Assembly (NCBI GenBank): GCA_031363085.1
Contig: JANLTU010000082.1
Coordinates: 1 to 23,442, forward strand
Length of the DNA: 23,442 bases
Source: UBA6921 sp031363085
GTDB lineage: Bacteria; Pseudomonadota; Gammaproteobacteria; SG8-11
Direction of reading: 5' to 3'
Made by a program: the position numbers and the translations under genes. Below, piece after piece: positions 7,112 to 14,787 of this stretch. The number at the start of each line of letters is the position of its first letter. Position 1 is the first letter of the stretch. The notes beneath the pieces were generated by a model. The model saw only the letters and a program-made list of their open reading frames with translations, was not told where the DNA came from and did no database searches.

Positions 7112-8164
7112 TTACATCCAATCGTTGCGTTTGAAGTAATACAACAGGCCGCCGATCATAACAACAATCACCAACCACGCCAGCGCGTAGCCATAGTGCC
7201 AATGCAACTCAGGCATGTGGTCGAAGTTCATACCGTACACGCCGACCACGAAGGTGGGTGGAATGAACAAGGTCGCTATAATTGTCAACACGCGCATTAC
7301 TTCGTTCAGGCGGTTGCTGGTGCTGGACAAATACAGCTCCATCAGGCTGGTGGTGGTCTCGCGGAACGACTCCAGAATTTCGATCACCTGCACCGCGTGG
7401 TCGTAGCAGTCGCGCAGATACAGCCGGGTGTCGGCATGAATCAGCGGATGCGCATCGCGCAACAGGTTGTTGACGATGTCGCGCTGCGGCCACAGCATGC
7501 GCCGCAACAACACCACATCGCGACGTAACTGGTGCAAGTCGCGCAACGCTTCGACATGCGGCTTATCCATCAACTTCTCTTCCAGTTGTTCGATCCACGC
7601 GGCGCATTCATCGAGGATCGGAAAGCCTTGATCGATCACCAGATCGATCAGCGAGTGAAACAGAAAGTCGGACGTGTGGGTGCGCACCTTGCCGACACCA
7701 GCACGTAAACGTGCGCGCACCGCTGCAAACGGATCGGACTCGCCGGCGTAAAAACTCACCAGCACGCGCTCGTCGAAAAACAGACTCACCTGATCCGTCA
7801 CTGCGCGTTCCTCATGCCAGCGCGGCCGACTCAGCACCACGAATAAGGGGCCGCCATAATCTTCCAGCTTCGGGCGCTGGCCGGTGTGCAGAATGTCTTC
7901 CAGCGCCAACGGATGAATACCGAACGCCGCGCCCAGCTCACGCAGCATCTCAGGACTCGCTGCGCCTTGCACATGAATCCAGGTGTGCGTGGGCGCCGCG
8001 ATAAAACCGGCGCACTCCGTGACGCTGGCGTGCTCGCTTTCGAACCAAAACGTCTCGTTGTATTCCACCAAGTGCAACTGCGGCGGCGCCGCCGGCTCAG
8101 CATGCGCAGTCAATTCGCCGGGCGGCGTGCCGGGTTGTGCGTAGCGCTTGTCGAGGTGGGTCAT
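7112..8164 (-). CDS. corA: CorA-family magnesium/divalent cation channel
   Basis: A 350-residue inner-membrane protein. The long cytoplasmic N-terminal domain includes GIHPLALEDILHTGQRPKLEDY, a hallmark of CorA. Two C-terminal transmembrane helices follow, the first ending in the selectivity motif YGMNF and the second (about YALAWLVIVVMIGGLLYYF) leading to a basic tail KRNDWM. CorA forms a pentameric channel for Mg2+, sometimes Co2+ or Ni2+. The ATG at 8164 gives a usual-length protein; the frame remains open to 8266, so the start is not certain and no strong ribosome site is visible. It is followed closely by the two TlpA-like genes. Confidence 0.92.
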   Translation of the reverse strand: MTHLDKRYAQPGTPPGELTAHAEPAAPPQLHLVEYNETFWFESEHASVTECAGFIAAPTHTWIHVQGAASPEMLRELGAAFGIHPLALEDILHTGQRPKLEDYGGPLFVVLSRPRWHEERAVTDQVSLFFDERVLVSFYAGESDPFAAVRARLRAGVGKVRTHTSDFLFHSLIDLVIDQGFPILDECAAWIEQLEEKLMDKPHVEALRDLHQLRRDVVLLRRMLWPQRDIVNNLLRDAHPLIHADTRLYLRDCYDHAVQVIEILESFRETTTSLMELYLSSTSNRLNEVMRVLTIIATLFIPPTFVVGVYGMNFDHMPELHWHYGYALAWLVIVVMIGGLLYYFKRNDWM

Positions 8165-8276
8165 ATGCTTGAGCTCAAGATAACTGGGCACACTGCCCAA
8201 TTTGGCTGAGCATGATAACGCCATTGCTCCACGACACGCTCCAGGAACAGCACAATGCCCTCCCATGGCGCGCCTA

Positions 8277-8308
8277 AAAAACTGGCCCTCGATTGAGGGC
8301 CAGTTTTT
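8277..8308 (-). terminator. Strong, potentially bidirectional terminator
   Basis: Fully complementary 14-nt arms (8277-8290 with 8295-8308, core ACTGGCCCTC/GAGGGCCAGT) surround a 4-nt loop. An A-run on the left and a T-run on the right would give a U-tract in either direction. It lies directly behind the stop of the small zinc-binding gene on the minus strand and separates it from corA. Confidence 0.92.
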
Positions 8309-8310
8309 GC

Positions 8311-8502
8311 TTAGGTTTTAATTCCTAGTTGCGGCTTTTCGGTGGTTGTTTGCTTGCTCCACTGGTCATAGCATTCCAATCCACAAAAGTGCATCACGTA
8401 ATCCTGCGCCTCAGCGTTTTTCGCTTCGGACACGGGGATTTCTTTCATACAGACATCGCAATGAATGGTCTCAACACTAACGGGTCGTACGGTCGTTGCC
8501 AT
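8311..8502 (-). CDS. Small zinc-binding DUF3330-like protein
   Basis: A 63-residue protein with two cysteine pairs placed like a treble-clef zinc site: CDVC near residue 15 and HFCGLEC near 39-45. Segments such as CMKEIPVSEAKNAEAQDYVMHF resemble the DUF3330 family as I remember it, whose members often travel with plasmids or metal-resistance elements. The ATG at 8502 has GGAGG 8 nt upstream; the ATG at 8517 is rejected because that ribosome site would lie inside the gene. It is apparently monocistronic with its own terminator. The function is unknown. Confidence 0.83.
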   Translation of the reverse strand: MATTVRPVSVETIHCDVCMKEIPVSEAKNAEAQDYVMHFCGLECYDQWSKQTTTEKPQLGIKT

Positions 8503-8784
8503 GGTCGTTACCTCCACAAATGCCGGTGGCCGTTATTTTTTAGTCTACGCCTAAAATTCAGCGGCGGAAGCGGCCTTTCGCAGCGCGGATTTAATGTTTT
8601 TATTGCCCGGCCGATAAGCTGATTGAACCTAGCCCCGCAGGTTATTTCCAAGCCCTCTGCCCACCCCATCCACATCAATGATCGCTCCATCGAGATTTGA
8701 TTACGTCGTCTGTTGTCTGATGGCTTGAGCTGACTTGGTAAGTTGTCTACAACGAGCAAAAATGGTCCATGAGGAACGCTAGCA

Positions 8785-9060
8785 ATGCTTAAAATGATCT
8801 ACGTCGGAAACCTGCCCTTTACTGCCACCGATGATGAAGTGCGCGGGCTGTTTTCAAAACACGGCACGGTGCATACGGTAAAATTGGTGATGGACCGCGA
8901 CACCGGCAAGCCGCGTGGGTTTTGTTTTGTCGAGATGGAAAACGGCGCGGCGCATGCCGCCATCAACGCACTAAACGGTGCCGATTTCGGCGGACGCAGC
9001 TTGCGCGTTAACGAAGCGCGCGACCGCGACAACGGCACACAACGCCGAGCGCGTTATTAA
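8785..9060 (+). CDS. RRM-domain RNA-binding protein
   Basis: A 91-residue protein made of a single RNA-recognition motif. RNP2 is IYVGNLPF (about residues 5-12) and RNP1 is RGFCFVEM (about 44-51), with the aromatic residues that stack on RNA bases in place. A short arginine-rich tail (RDRDNGTQRRARY) follows. Bacterial single-RRM proteins of this size are often induced by cold or stress and act as RNA chaperones. GAGGA at 8771-8775 lies 9 nt before the ATG at 8785; the ATG at 8794 is a less likely alternative. The 282-bp region upstream shows no other gene. Confidence 0.93.
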   Translation: MLKMIYVGNLPFTATDDEVRGLFSKHGTVHTVKLVMDRDTGKPRGFCFVEMENGAAHAAINALNGADFGGRSLRVNEARDRDNGTQRRARY

Positions 9061-9464
9061 CCCACGTCAACATCTGCTTTCAATTCCCAGAATTCCGCAG
9101 TCTTAACGCCCAGCAAACGCGGCGGTGCTCAACTGTTATAGTGAGCCTGCCGTGTCCCATTTTTTAGCATCAGAATTATTTGATGTTCTAATGTAATTCG
9201 ATATTGACCTAATGCCCATATAGCGATAACTTATCGCGGCTCGCGGACAGTGACATTTCCAATCTGCCGTGATTGTAATGACAGCAGCACTCAAGCCCAT
9301 AGTCTTGGCAATTTATTTAGCCAAAGATCGTCTGAACTTCCACGAAGAAGGATTTTCATAGCTTTGCATTCATTACGAATGCGGTATGTTACATAATCCA
9401 TGTCTTGACAATTATTTGCTCAACAGTTGTTTCAACTTTCACACTTTCACGAAGGGGGATAATC
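9061..9464. other. Intergenic region with two short palindromes
   Basis: No coding potential is visible in these 404 bp, which are AT-richer than their surroundings. Two exact inverted repeats stand out: GCGATAA-C-TTATCGC (9223-9237) and GCATTC-ATTAC-GAATGC (9366-9382). A TTGACA box lies at 9404-9409 without a convincing -10 partner. The region presumably holds the promoter and control sites of the carbonic anhydrase gene; nothing here can be assigned to a known regulator. Confidence 0.45.
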
Positions 9465-10223
9465 ATGCGGAATCTAGCGCGCATTATTGGTGCGGCGTCG
9501 TTGTGTGTGACGCTGAATGTTTATGCCGGTGCAGAAAGCCATCAGCAAGAAGCGCACTGGGGTTATGAGGGCGAACACGGCCCGACCCATTGGGCTGAAA
9601 TGAAATCAGAATTCAAACAATGCCAAGCAGGGCTGGAACAATCGCCGGTCGATATCGGCGATGCCACCAAGGGCGATCTGGCCAGAATTGAATTCAATTA
9701 CCAGCCATCGCCCATCAAGCTGCTTAACAACGGCCATACCATCCAGGTGAACTACAGCGGCGACAGCTCGATCAAAGTCGGTTCGCAGGTGTACAAGCTG
9801 GTGCAGTTCCATTTCCATAGCCCCAGCGAAAACACCGTGAAGAACAAGACCTTCGACATGGAGCTGCACTTGGTCCACAAAAACGACAAGGGTGAACTTG
9901 CGGTGGTGGGTGTGTTCATGCAGGGTGGCAACGACAACAAAACCTTGGACGCGGTATGGGCCAACATTCCGAAGGAGATCAACAAGGAATTGACCTTAAG
10001 CGCGCAGATCAACGCGGCGGAGTTGCTGCCGGCGAAGCAGTCGTTCTACCACTTCAAGGGTTCGCTGACGACACCGCCGTGTTCGGAAGGCGTGCAATGG
10101 TTCGTGATGAAAGAGCCGACCACCGTTTCAGCCGCGCAAGTAAAATCGTTCATCGCTGCCGTGGGCAACAACGCGCGCCCGGTGCAGGCCTTGAATCAAC
10201 GCAGCGTGGTGACGTCCGATTAG
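9465..10223 (+). CDS. Periplasmic alpha-class carbonic anhydrase
   Basis: A 252-residue enzyme interconverting CO2 and bicarbonate. The signal peptide (residues 1-21, ending NVYA) directs it to the periplasm. The alpha-class fingerprints are present: HWGYEGEHGPTHW, QSPVDI, the zinc ligands in QFHFHSPSEN (two histidines) and ELHLVH (third), and the LTTPPCSEGVQW segment. The ATG at 9465 with GAAGGGGG 7 nt upstream is preferred over a longer frame at 9405, because only the shorter protein begins with a proper signal peptide. Its position just before the Calvin-cycle operon fits a role in inorganic carbon supply, though a terminator separates them. Confidence 0.95.
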   Translation: MRNLARIIGAASLCVTLNVYAGAESHQQEAHWGYEGEHGPTHWAEMKSEFKQCQAGLEQSPVDIGDATKGDLARIEFNYQPSPIKLLNNGHTIQVNYSGDSSIKVGSQVYKLVQFHFHSPSENTVKNKTFDMELHLVHKNDKGELAVVGVFMQGGNDNKTLDAVWANIPKEINKELTLSAQINAAELLPAKQSFYHFKGSLTTPPCSEGVQWFVMKEPTTVSAAQVKSFIAAVGNNARPVQALNQRSVVTSD

Positions 10224-10258
10224 GCTCTCCACCATTCATTAGTCGCGTCGACCCACCG

Positions 10259-10287
10259 CCGCCGGAAAACATCCCGGCGGTTTTTTT
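10259..10287 (+). terminator. Rho-independent terminator after carbonic anhydrase
   Basis: CCGCCGG (10259-10265) pairs with CCGGCGG (10274-10280) across an 8-nt loop and is followed by seven T residues (10281-10287). Confidence 0.93.
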
Positions 10288-10319
10288 GTGCCCCGCGTTC
10301 CCCTGCCTGCATGTATATT

Positions 10320-10340
10320 GCTCATTTTCAATGGATGAGC
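10320..10340. promoter_or_regulatory. Palindrome upstream of tkt, possible regulator site
   Basis: GCTCAT and ATGAGC are exact inverted arms 9 nt apart, 140-160 bp upstream of the tkt start. The spacer holds a smaller palindromic core (CATTTTCAATG). A LysR-type regulator such as CbbR would be a natural candidate given the operon, but no CbbR gene is in the window and the match to its loose T-N11-A pattern is not diagnostic. Confidence 0.25.
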
Positions 10341-10481
10341 GAAAATCGCCCCTCGCGCGCGGGAGCCTGCCCTGACGTGCCTACGAATACCTGTGAAAAT
10401 GCAACCCGCGAGAGTCGCGCAACCGCGTTGATCCCGGCCCCGATATGTTCGATTTTTAACCCTTAGTCTTAGGAGATTCAC

Positions 10482-12479
10482 ATGCCAGCCCGTCGAGAAT
10501 TAGCCAACGCCATTCGCGCGTTGAGTATGGATGCCGTTCAGAAAGCCAACTCGGGACACCCCGGCGCGCCGATGGGCATGGCCGACATCGCCGAAGTGTT
10601 GTGGAATGATTTCATGCAACACAATCCGTGCAACCCCAAGTGGGCGAATCGTGATCGTTTCGTGCTCTCCAACGGCCATGGCTCGATGCTGATTTACTCG
10701 TTATTGCATCTGACCGGTTACGATCTGCCGATGAACGAGCTAAAGAATTTTCGGCAGCTCCACTCCAAAACTCCGGGTCACCCGGAATACGGCTACACCC
10801 CTGGCGTGGAAACCACCACCGGGCCGCTGGGCCAAGGCATTACCAATGCGGTGGGTATGGCGCTTGCCGAAAAAGTATTGGCCGGGCAATTTAATCGCGA
10901 TGGACACCAGATTGTTGATCACTACACCTATGCATTCCTGGGTGACGGCTGCTTAATGGAAGGAATTTCCCATGAGTCCTGTTCACTTGCAGGCACCTTG
11001 GGGCTCGGAAAATTGATTGCCTTCTATGACGACAACGGCATCTCCATCGACGGCCACGTCGAGGGCTGGTTTACCGACGATACGCCGAAACGATTTGAGG
11101 CTTATGGTTGGCACGTGGTGCCCAAGGTCGATGGTCATGACCCAGAAGCCGTGAAAAAAGCCATTGAAGCCGCGCGCAAAGTGACTGACAAACCGTCGAT
11201 GATCTGCTGCAAGACCGTCATCGGCTGGGGTTCGCCGAATAAAGCCGGAACCCACAAAGTCCACGGTGAAGCCTTGGGTGCCGACGAAGTGGCCGCGACG
11301 CGCAAAAATCTCGGCTGGACGCATGAGCCGTTCATGGTTCCCGACGCTATTTACGCGGGTTGGAATGCGCGTGACAAAGGTGCGCAAGCAGAGAAGAACT
11401 GGAACGACAAGTTTGCCACGTACAAAAAAGCGCACCCGGAACTGGCGGCGGAATTTCAACGCCGCATGCAGGGCGAACTACCCAAAGATTGGGCAGCGAA
11501 GTCTGCTGAATTCGTCAAGGCAACAGATACCAAGGCCGAGAAAATTGCATCGCGCAAGGCGTCCCAAAATGCGTTAAACGGTTATGGCCCGATCTTGCCC
11601 GAGCTGCTCGGTGGTTCGGCGGATCTAACCGGCTCAAATTTCACCGACTGGAAGGTGCTTAATCCAGTCAGCAAGGAATCTAAAGGCGGTAATTATATTT
11701 ATTACGGTGTGCGCGAGTTCGGCATGTCGGCCATCATGAACGGCATCGCCCTGCATGGCGGCTTCATTCCTTACGGCGGCACGTTCCTGATGTTCTCCGA
11801 ATATGCGCGCAATGCACTACGCATGGCGGCGCTGATGAAGATTCGTACCATCTTCGTCTACACGCATGATTCCATCGGCCTGGGTGAAGATGGTCCGACT
11901 CATCAAGGCGTGGAACAGACGGCGACACTGCGCTTGATTCCGAATATGTCAACCTGGCGCCCCTGTGACACCGTGGAAAGCGCCGTGGCATGGAAATTTG
12001 CCGTAGAGCGCAGCACCGGCCCAAGCTGTTTGATCTTCACTCGTCAAGCCTTGGACCCCCAGGCGCGTGATGCCGCCAAGATAGCCAATATCGCGCGCGG
12101 CGGCTATGTGCTGAGCGAAGCCGAAGGCGGTAAGCCACAAGCCGTCATTATCGCGACCGGTTCCGAAGTCGGTATCGCGATGGATGCGCAAAAACTGCTC
12201 GCGAGTAAGGGCAAACATGTGCGCGTGGTTTCCATGCCGTCTACCGACGTGTTCGATGCACAGGATGCGGCGTACCGTGAATCGGTGCTGCCGGCCAAAT
12301 TGCGCGCGCGTGTTGCGGTGGAAGCGGGCGTGACCGACGGCTGGAGCAAGTACGTTGGCTTAGATGGCAAAGTGGTCGGATTGAATCGCTTCGGCGAGTC
12401 CGCACCTGCGCCTGCACTGTTCAAAGAATTTGGTTTCACTGCGGAAAACGTAGTGAAAACAGTCGAATCGCTGTCCTAA
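10482..12479 (+). CDS. tkt: Transketolase
   Basis: A 665-residue thiamine-diphosphate enzyme transferring two-carbon ketol units in the Calvin cycle and pentose phosphate pathway. Visible signatures are the N-terminal RELANAIRALSMDAVQKANSG, the ThDP/Mg site GDGCLMEGISHE followed by the DDN segment, and the pyrimidine-domain stretch RTIFVYTHDSIGLGEDGPTHQ. The length is normal for the family. AGGAG precedes the ATG at 10482. It is the first gene of a five-gene plus-strand operon (tkt-gap-pgk-pyk-fba), with the next gene 29 bp downstream. In an autotroph this enzyme would regenerate ribulose-5-phosphate precursors. Confidence 0.97.
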   Translation: MPARRELANAIRALSMDAVQKANSGHPGAPMGMADIAEVLWNDFMQHNPCNPKWANRDRFVLSNGHGSMLIYSLLHLTGYDLPMNELKNFRQLHSKTPGHPEYGYTPGVETTTGPLGQGITNAVGMALAEKVLAGQFNRDGHQIVDHYTYAFLGDGCLMEGISHESCSLAGTLGLGKLIAFYDDNGISIDGHVEGWFTDDTPKRFEAYGWHVVPKVDGHDPEAVKKAIEAARKVTDKPSMICCKTVIGWGSPNKAGTHKVHGEALGADEVAATRKNLGWTHEPFMVPDAIYAGWNARDKGAQAEKNWNDKFATYKKAHPELAAEFQRRMQGELPKDWAAKSAEFVKATDTKAEKIASRKASQNALNGYGPILPELLGGSADLTGSNFTDWKVLNPVSKESKGGNYIYYGVREFGMSAIMNGIALHGGFIPYGGTFLMFSEYARNALRMAALMKIRTIFVYTHDSIGLGEDGPTHQGVEQTATLRLIPNMSTWRPCDTVESAVAWKFAVERSTGPSCLIFTRQALDPQARDAAKIANIARGGYVLSEAEGGKPQAVIIATGSEVGIAMDAQKLLASKGKHVRVVSMPSTDVFDAQDAAYRESVLPAKLRARVAVEAGVTDGWSKYVGLDGKVVGLNRFGESAPAPALFKEFGFTAENVVKTVESLS

Positions 12480-12508
12480 ATTTTTCAACCTTTAAGGAGT
12501 GAAGTCAC

Positions 12509-13507
12509 ATGGCAATTAAAGTTGGCATTAACGGCTTCGGCCGGATCGGTCGTATGGTGTTTCGTGCGGTCACGAAAGAGTTCAAAGATATCGAAATCGT
12601 CGCGATCAACGACCTGCTTGATCCCGATTACCTAGCCTACATGCTCAAGTACGATTCGGTACACGGCAACTTCCCGGGCGAGATCAAGGTCGACGGCAGC
12701 ACGCTGATTGTCAACGGTAAGAAAATCCGTTTGTCGGCAGTGAAAGATCCGGCCGAGCTGAAATGGGGCGAGGTCGGCGCCGACATCGTGATCGAAGCCA
12801 CGGGCCTGTTCTTGACCGTTGAAAGCTGCGAGAAGCACTTGAAGGCGGGTGCCAAGAAGGTTGTTCAAACCGCACCGTCAAAAGACGACACCCCGATGTT
12901 CGTGTACGGCGTGAACCACAAGAAATACGCCGGCGAGAAAATCGTTTCGGCGGCGTCCTGCACCACCAACTGCTTGGCGCCCATCGCCAAGGTATTGCAC
13001 GACAATTTCGGCATCAAGCGCGGCCTGATGAGCACGGTGCACGCCACCACCGCGACGCAGAAGACCGTCGACGGCCCCTCCACCAAAGACTGGCGCGGTG
13101 GTCGCGGCATTCTGGAAAACATCATTCCGTCGTCTACCGGCGCGGCCAAGGCGGTCGGCAAAGTCATCCCGGAACTCAACAAGAAGCTCACCGGCATGGC
13201 GTTCCGCGTGCCCACCTCAGACGTGTCGGTGGTTGACCTTACCGTCGAGCTGAACAAAGAAACCTCTTATGAAGACATCTGCAAGGCGATGAAGAAAGCT
13301 TCGGAAGGCGACATGAAAGGTGTGTTGGCTTATACCGACGAGAAAGTGGTCTCCACCGACTTCCGTGGCACCAGCGCTTCGTCGATCTTCGACGCCGAAG
13401 CCGGGCTTGCGCTCGACAGCACCTTCGTCAAGGTGGTGGCGTGGTACGACAACGAGTACGGCTACACCTGCAACATGCTGCGTTTTCTGCAACACGTCGC
13501 CAAGTAA
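12509..13507 (+). CDS. gap: Type I glyceraldehyde-3-phosphate dehydrogenase
   Basis: A 332-residue enzyme oxidising (or, in CO2 fixation, reducing) between glyceraldehyde-3-phosphate and 1,3-bisphosphoglycerate. The nucleotide fold begins KVGINGFGRIGR. The active-site cysteine lies in SAASCTTNCLAP, and the C-terminal signature WYDNEYGYTCNML is present. The acidic residue in VAINDLLD, at the end of the second strand, suggests NAD preference. AAGGAG lies upstream of the ATG at 12509. It sits between tkt and pgk in the carbon operon. I saw no frameshift or missing catalytic residue. Confidence 0.97.
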   Translation: MAIKVGINGFGRIGRMVFRAVTKEFKDIEIVAINDLLDPDYLAYMLKYDSVHGNFPGEIKVDGSTLIVNGKKIRLSAVKDPAELKWGEVGADIVIEATGLFLTVESCEKHLKAGAKKVVQTAPSKDDTPMFVYGVNHKKYAGEKIVSAASCTTNCLAPIAKVLHDNFGIKRGLMSTVHATTATQKTVDGPSTKDWRGGRGILENIIPSSTGAAKAVGKVIPELNKKLTGMAFRVPTSDVSVVDLTVELNKETSYEDICKAMKKASEGDMKGVLAYTDEKVVSTDFRGTSASSIFDAEAGLALDSTFVKVVAWYDNEYGYTCNMLRFLQHVAK

Positions 13508-13516
13508 ATCTTGCCG

Positions 13517-13585
13517 GGCGGGTTGGGCGCACATGCGTCCACCCGCCGAATGACGGTGGGTTACGGCCTACGGCCCTAACCCACC
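13517..13585. repeat. Two adjacent REP-like palindromes between gap and pgk
   Basis: The first palindrome (13517-13547) has arms GGCGGGTTGG and CCACCCGCC with one bulged base. The second (13555-13585) has exact arms GGTGGGTTA and TAACCCACC around a GGCC-rich centre. Neither is followed by a T-tract, so they are not classical terminators. GGTGGGTTA-type palindromes resemble repetitive extragenic elements common in proteobacteria. In an operon message they could stabilise the upstream gap transcript against 3' exonucleases. Confidence 0.75.
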
Positions 13586-13605
13586 CTATCTCCCGGAGCC
13601 CCGTC

Positions 13606-14787
13606 ATGTCCGTTATCAAATTGATCGATCTCGATCTCAAAGGTAAGCGCGTATTGATTCGCGCCGATCTCAACGTGCCCGTCAAAGACGGCAAAGTCAC
13701 TTCCGACGCGCGCATCAGCGCGTCGATGGCAACCTTCAAGCACTGCCTCAAAGCCGGTGCCAAGGTGATGATCATGTCGCACCTCGGCCGTCCCGAAGAG
13801 GGCATTTATTCCGAAGAAAACTCCTTGAAACCGGTCGCCGACGACCTGTCCAAGAAACTCGGCAAGCCAGTGCGGCTGGTCAAGGATTGGATCAACGGTG
13901 GCTTTGAGGTTGCTGCCGGTGAGCTGGTGTTGCTGGAAAACGTGCGCTTCAACAAAGGCGAAAAGAAAAACCTCGACGACACCGCGAAGAAATACGCGGC
14001 GTTGTGCGATGTGTTCGTCATGGATGCGTTCGGCACCGCGCATCGCGCCGAGGGTTCCACGCACGGCGTCGCCAAGTTTGCGACCACCGCCTGTGCCGGA
14101 ATTTTACTGACCGAAGAACTGGCAGCCTTGACCAAGGCGCTGCTGAACCCGGCGCGCCCGATGGTGGCTATTGTCGGTGGCTCGAAGGTTTCCACCAAGC
14201 TCACGGTGCTCGAATCTTTATCTGAAAAAGTGGACCAGATGGTGGTCGGCGGCGGCATTGCCAACACCTTCCTGGCCGCGACCGGCAAGAAAATCGGCAA
14301 GTCGCTGGCTGAAACCGATCTTATTCCCACCGCCAAGACGCTGATGGACAAAATGTCAAAACGCGGCGCTAAAATCCCGATTGCGGTGGACGTGGTGGTC
14401 GGCAAAAAATTCGACGCCAACGAACCCGCCGTGCTGAAAGACGCGGGCGCCGTGGCCGACGACGACATGATTTTCGACATTGGCCCCAAGAGCGCACAAG
14501 AGCTCGCCGACATCATCATGAAGGCCGGCACCGTGGTGTGGAATGGCCCGGTCGGCGTGTTCGAGTTCGACCAGTTCGGCGCCGGCACCCGGAAGATTGC
14601 TGACGCCATCGCCACCACCAAGGCGTTTACGCTGGCGGGCGGCGGCGATACCATCGCGGCGATTCAGAAGTACGACATCTACAACAAAGTGTCATACATC
14701 TCCACCGCCGGTGGTGCGTTCCTGGAATTTCTGGAAGGCAAAAAACTCCCGGCAGTGGCAATTTTGGAAGAGCGCGCAAAAAAGTGA
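13606..14787 (+). CDS. pgk: Phosphoglycerate kinase
   Basis: A 393-residue cytosolic kinase moving a phosphoryl group between 1,3-bisphosphoglycerate and ADP, running in reverse during CO2 fixation. The family signature KRVLIRADLNVPVKDGKV opens the protein. MSHLGRP, ELVLLENVRF and the C-terminal nucleotide-binding GGGDTIAAI follow. The ATG at 13606 with GGAG 7 nt upstream gives the conserved N-terminus; the frame extends further upstream to 13441, but that would run through the end of gap. The stop overlaps the pyk GTG start. Confidence 0.97.
   Translation: MSVIKLIDLDLKGKRVLIRADLNVPVKDGKVTSDARISASMATFKHCLKAGAKVMIMSHLGRPEEGIYSEENSLKPVADDLSKKLGKPVRLVKDWINGGFEVAAGELVLLENVRFNKGEKKNLDDTAKKYAALCDVFVMDAFGTAHRAEGSTHGVAKFATTACAGILLTEELAALTKALLNPARPMVAIVGGSKVSTKLTVLESLSEKVDQMVVGGGIANTFLAATGKKIGKSLAETDLIPTAKTLMDKMSKRGAKIPIAVDVVVGKKFDANEPAVLKDAGAVADDDMIFDIGPKSAQELADIIMKAGTVVWNGPVGVFEFDQFGAGTRKIADAIATTKAFTLAGGGDTIAAIQKYDIYNKVSYISTAGGAFLEFLEGKKLPAVAILEERAKK

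Noticed and set aside
13806..14654. A 282-residue minus-strand frame opposite pgk
   Set aside because: It is a shadow of the conserved pgk gene; its composition is the usual serine/alanine-rich antisense product.
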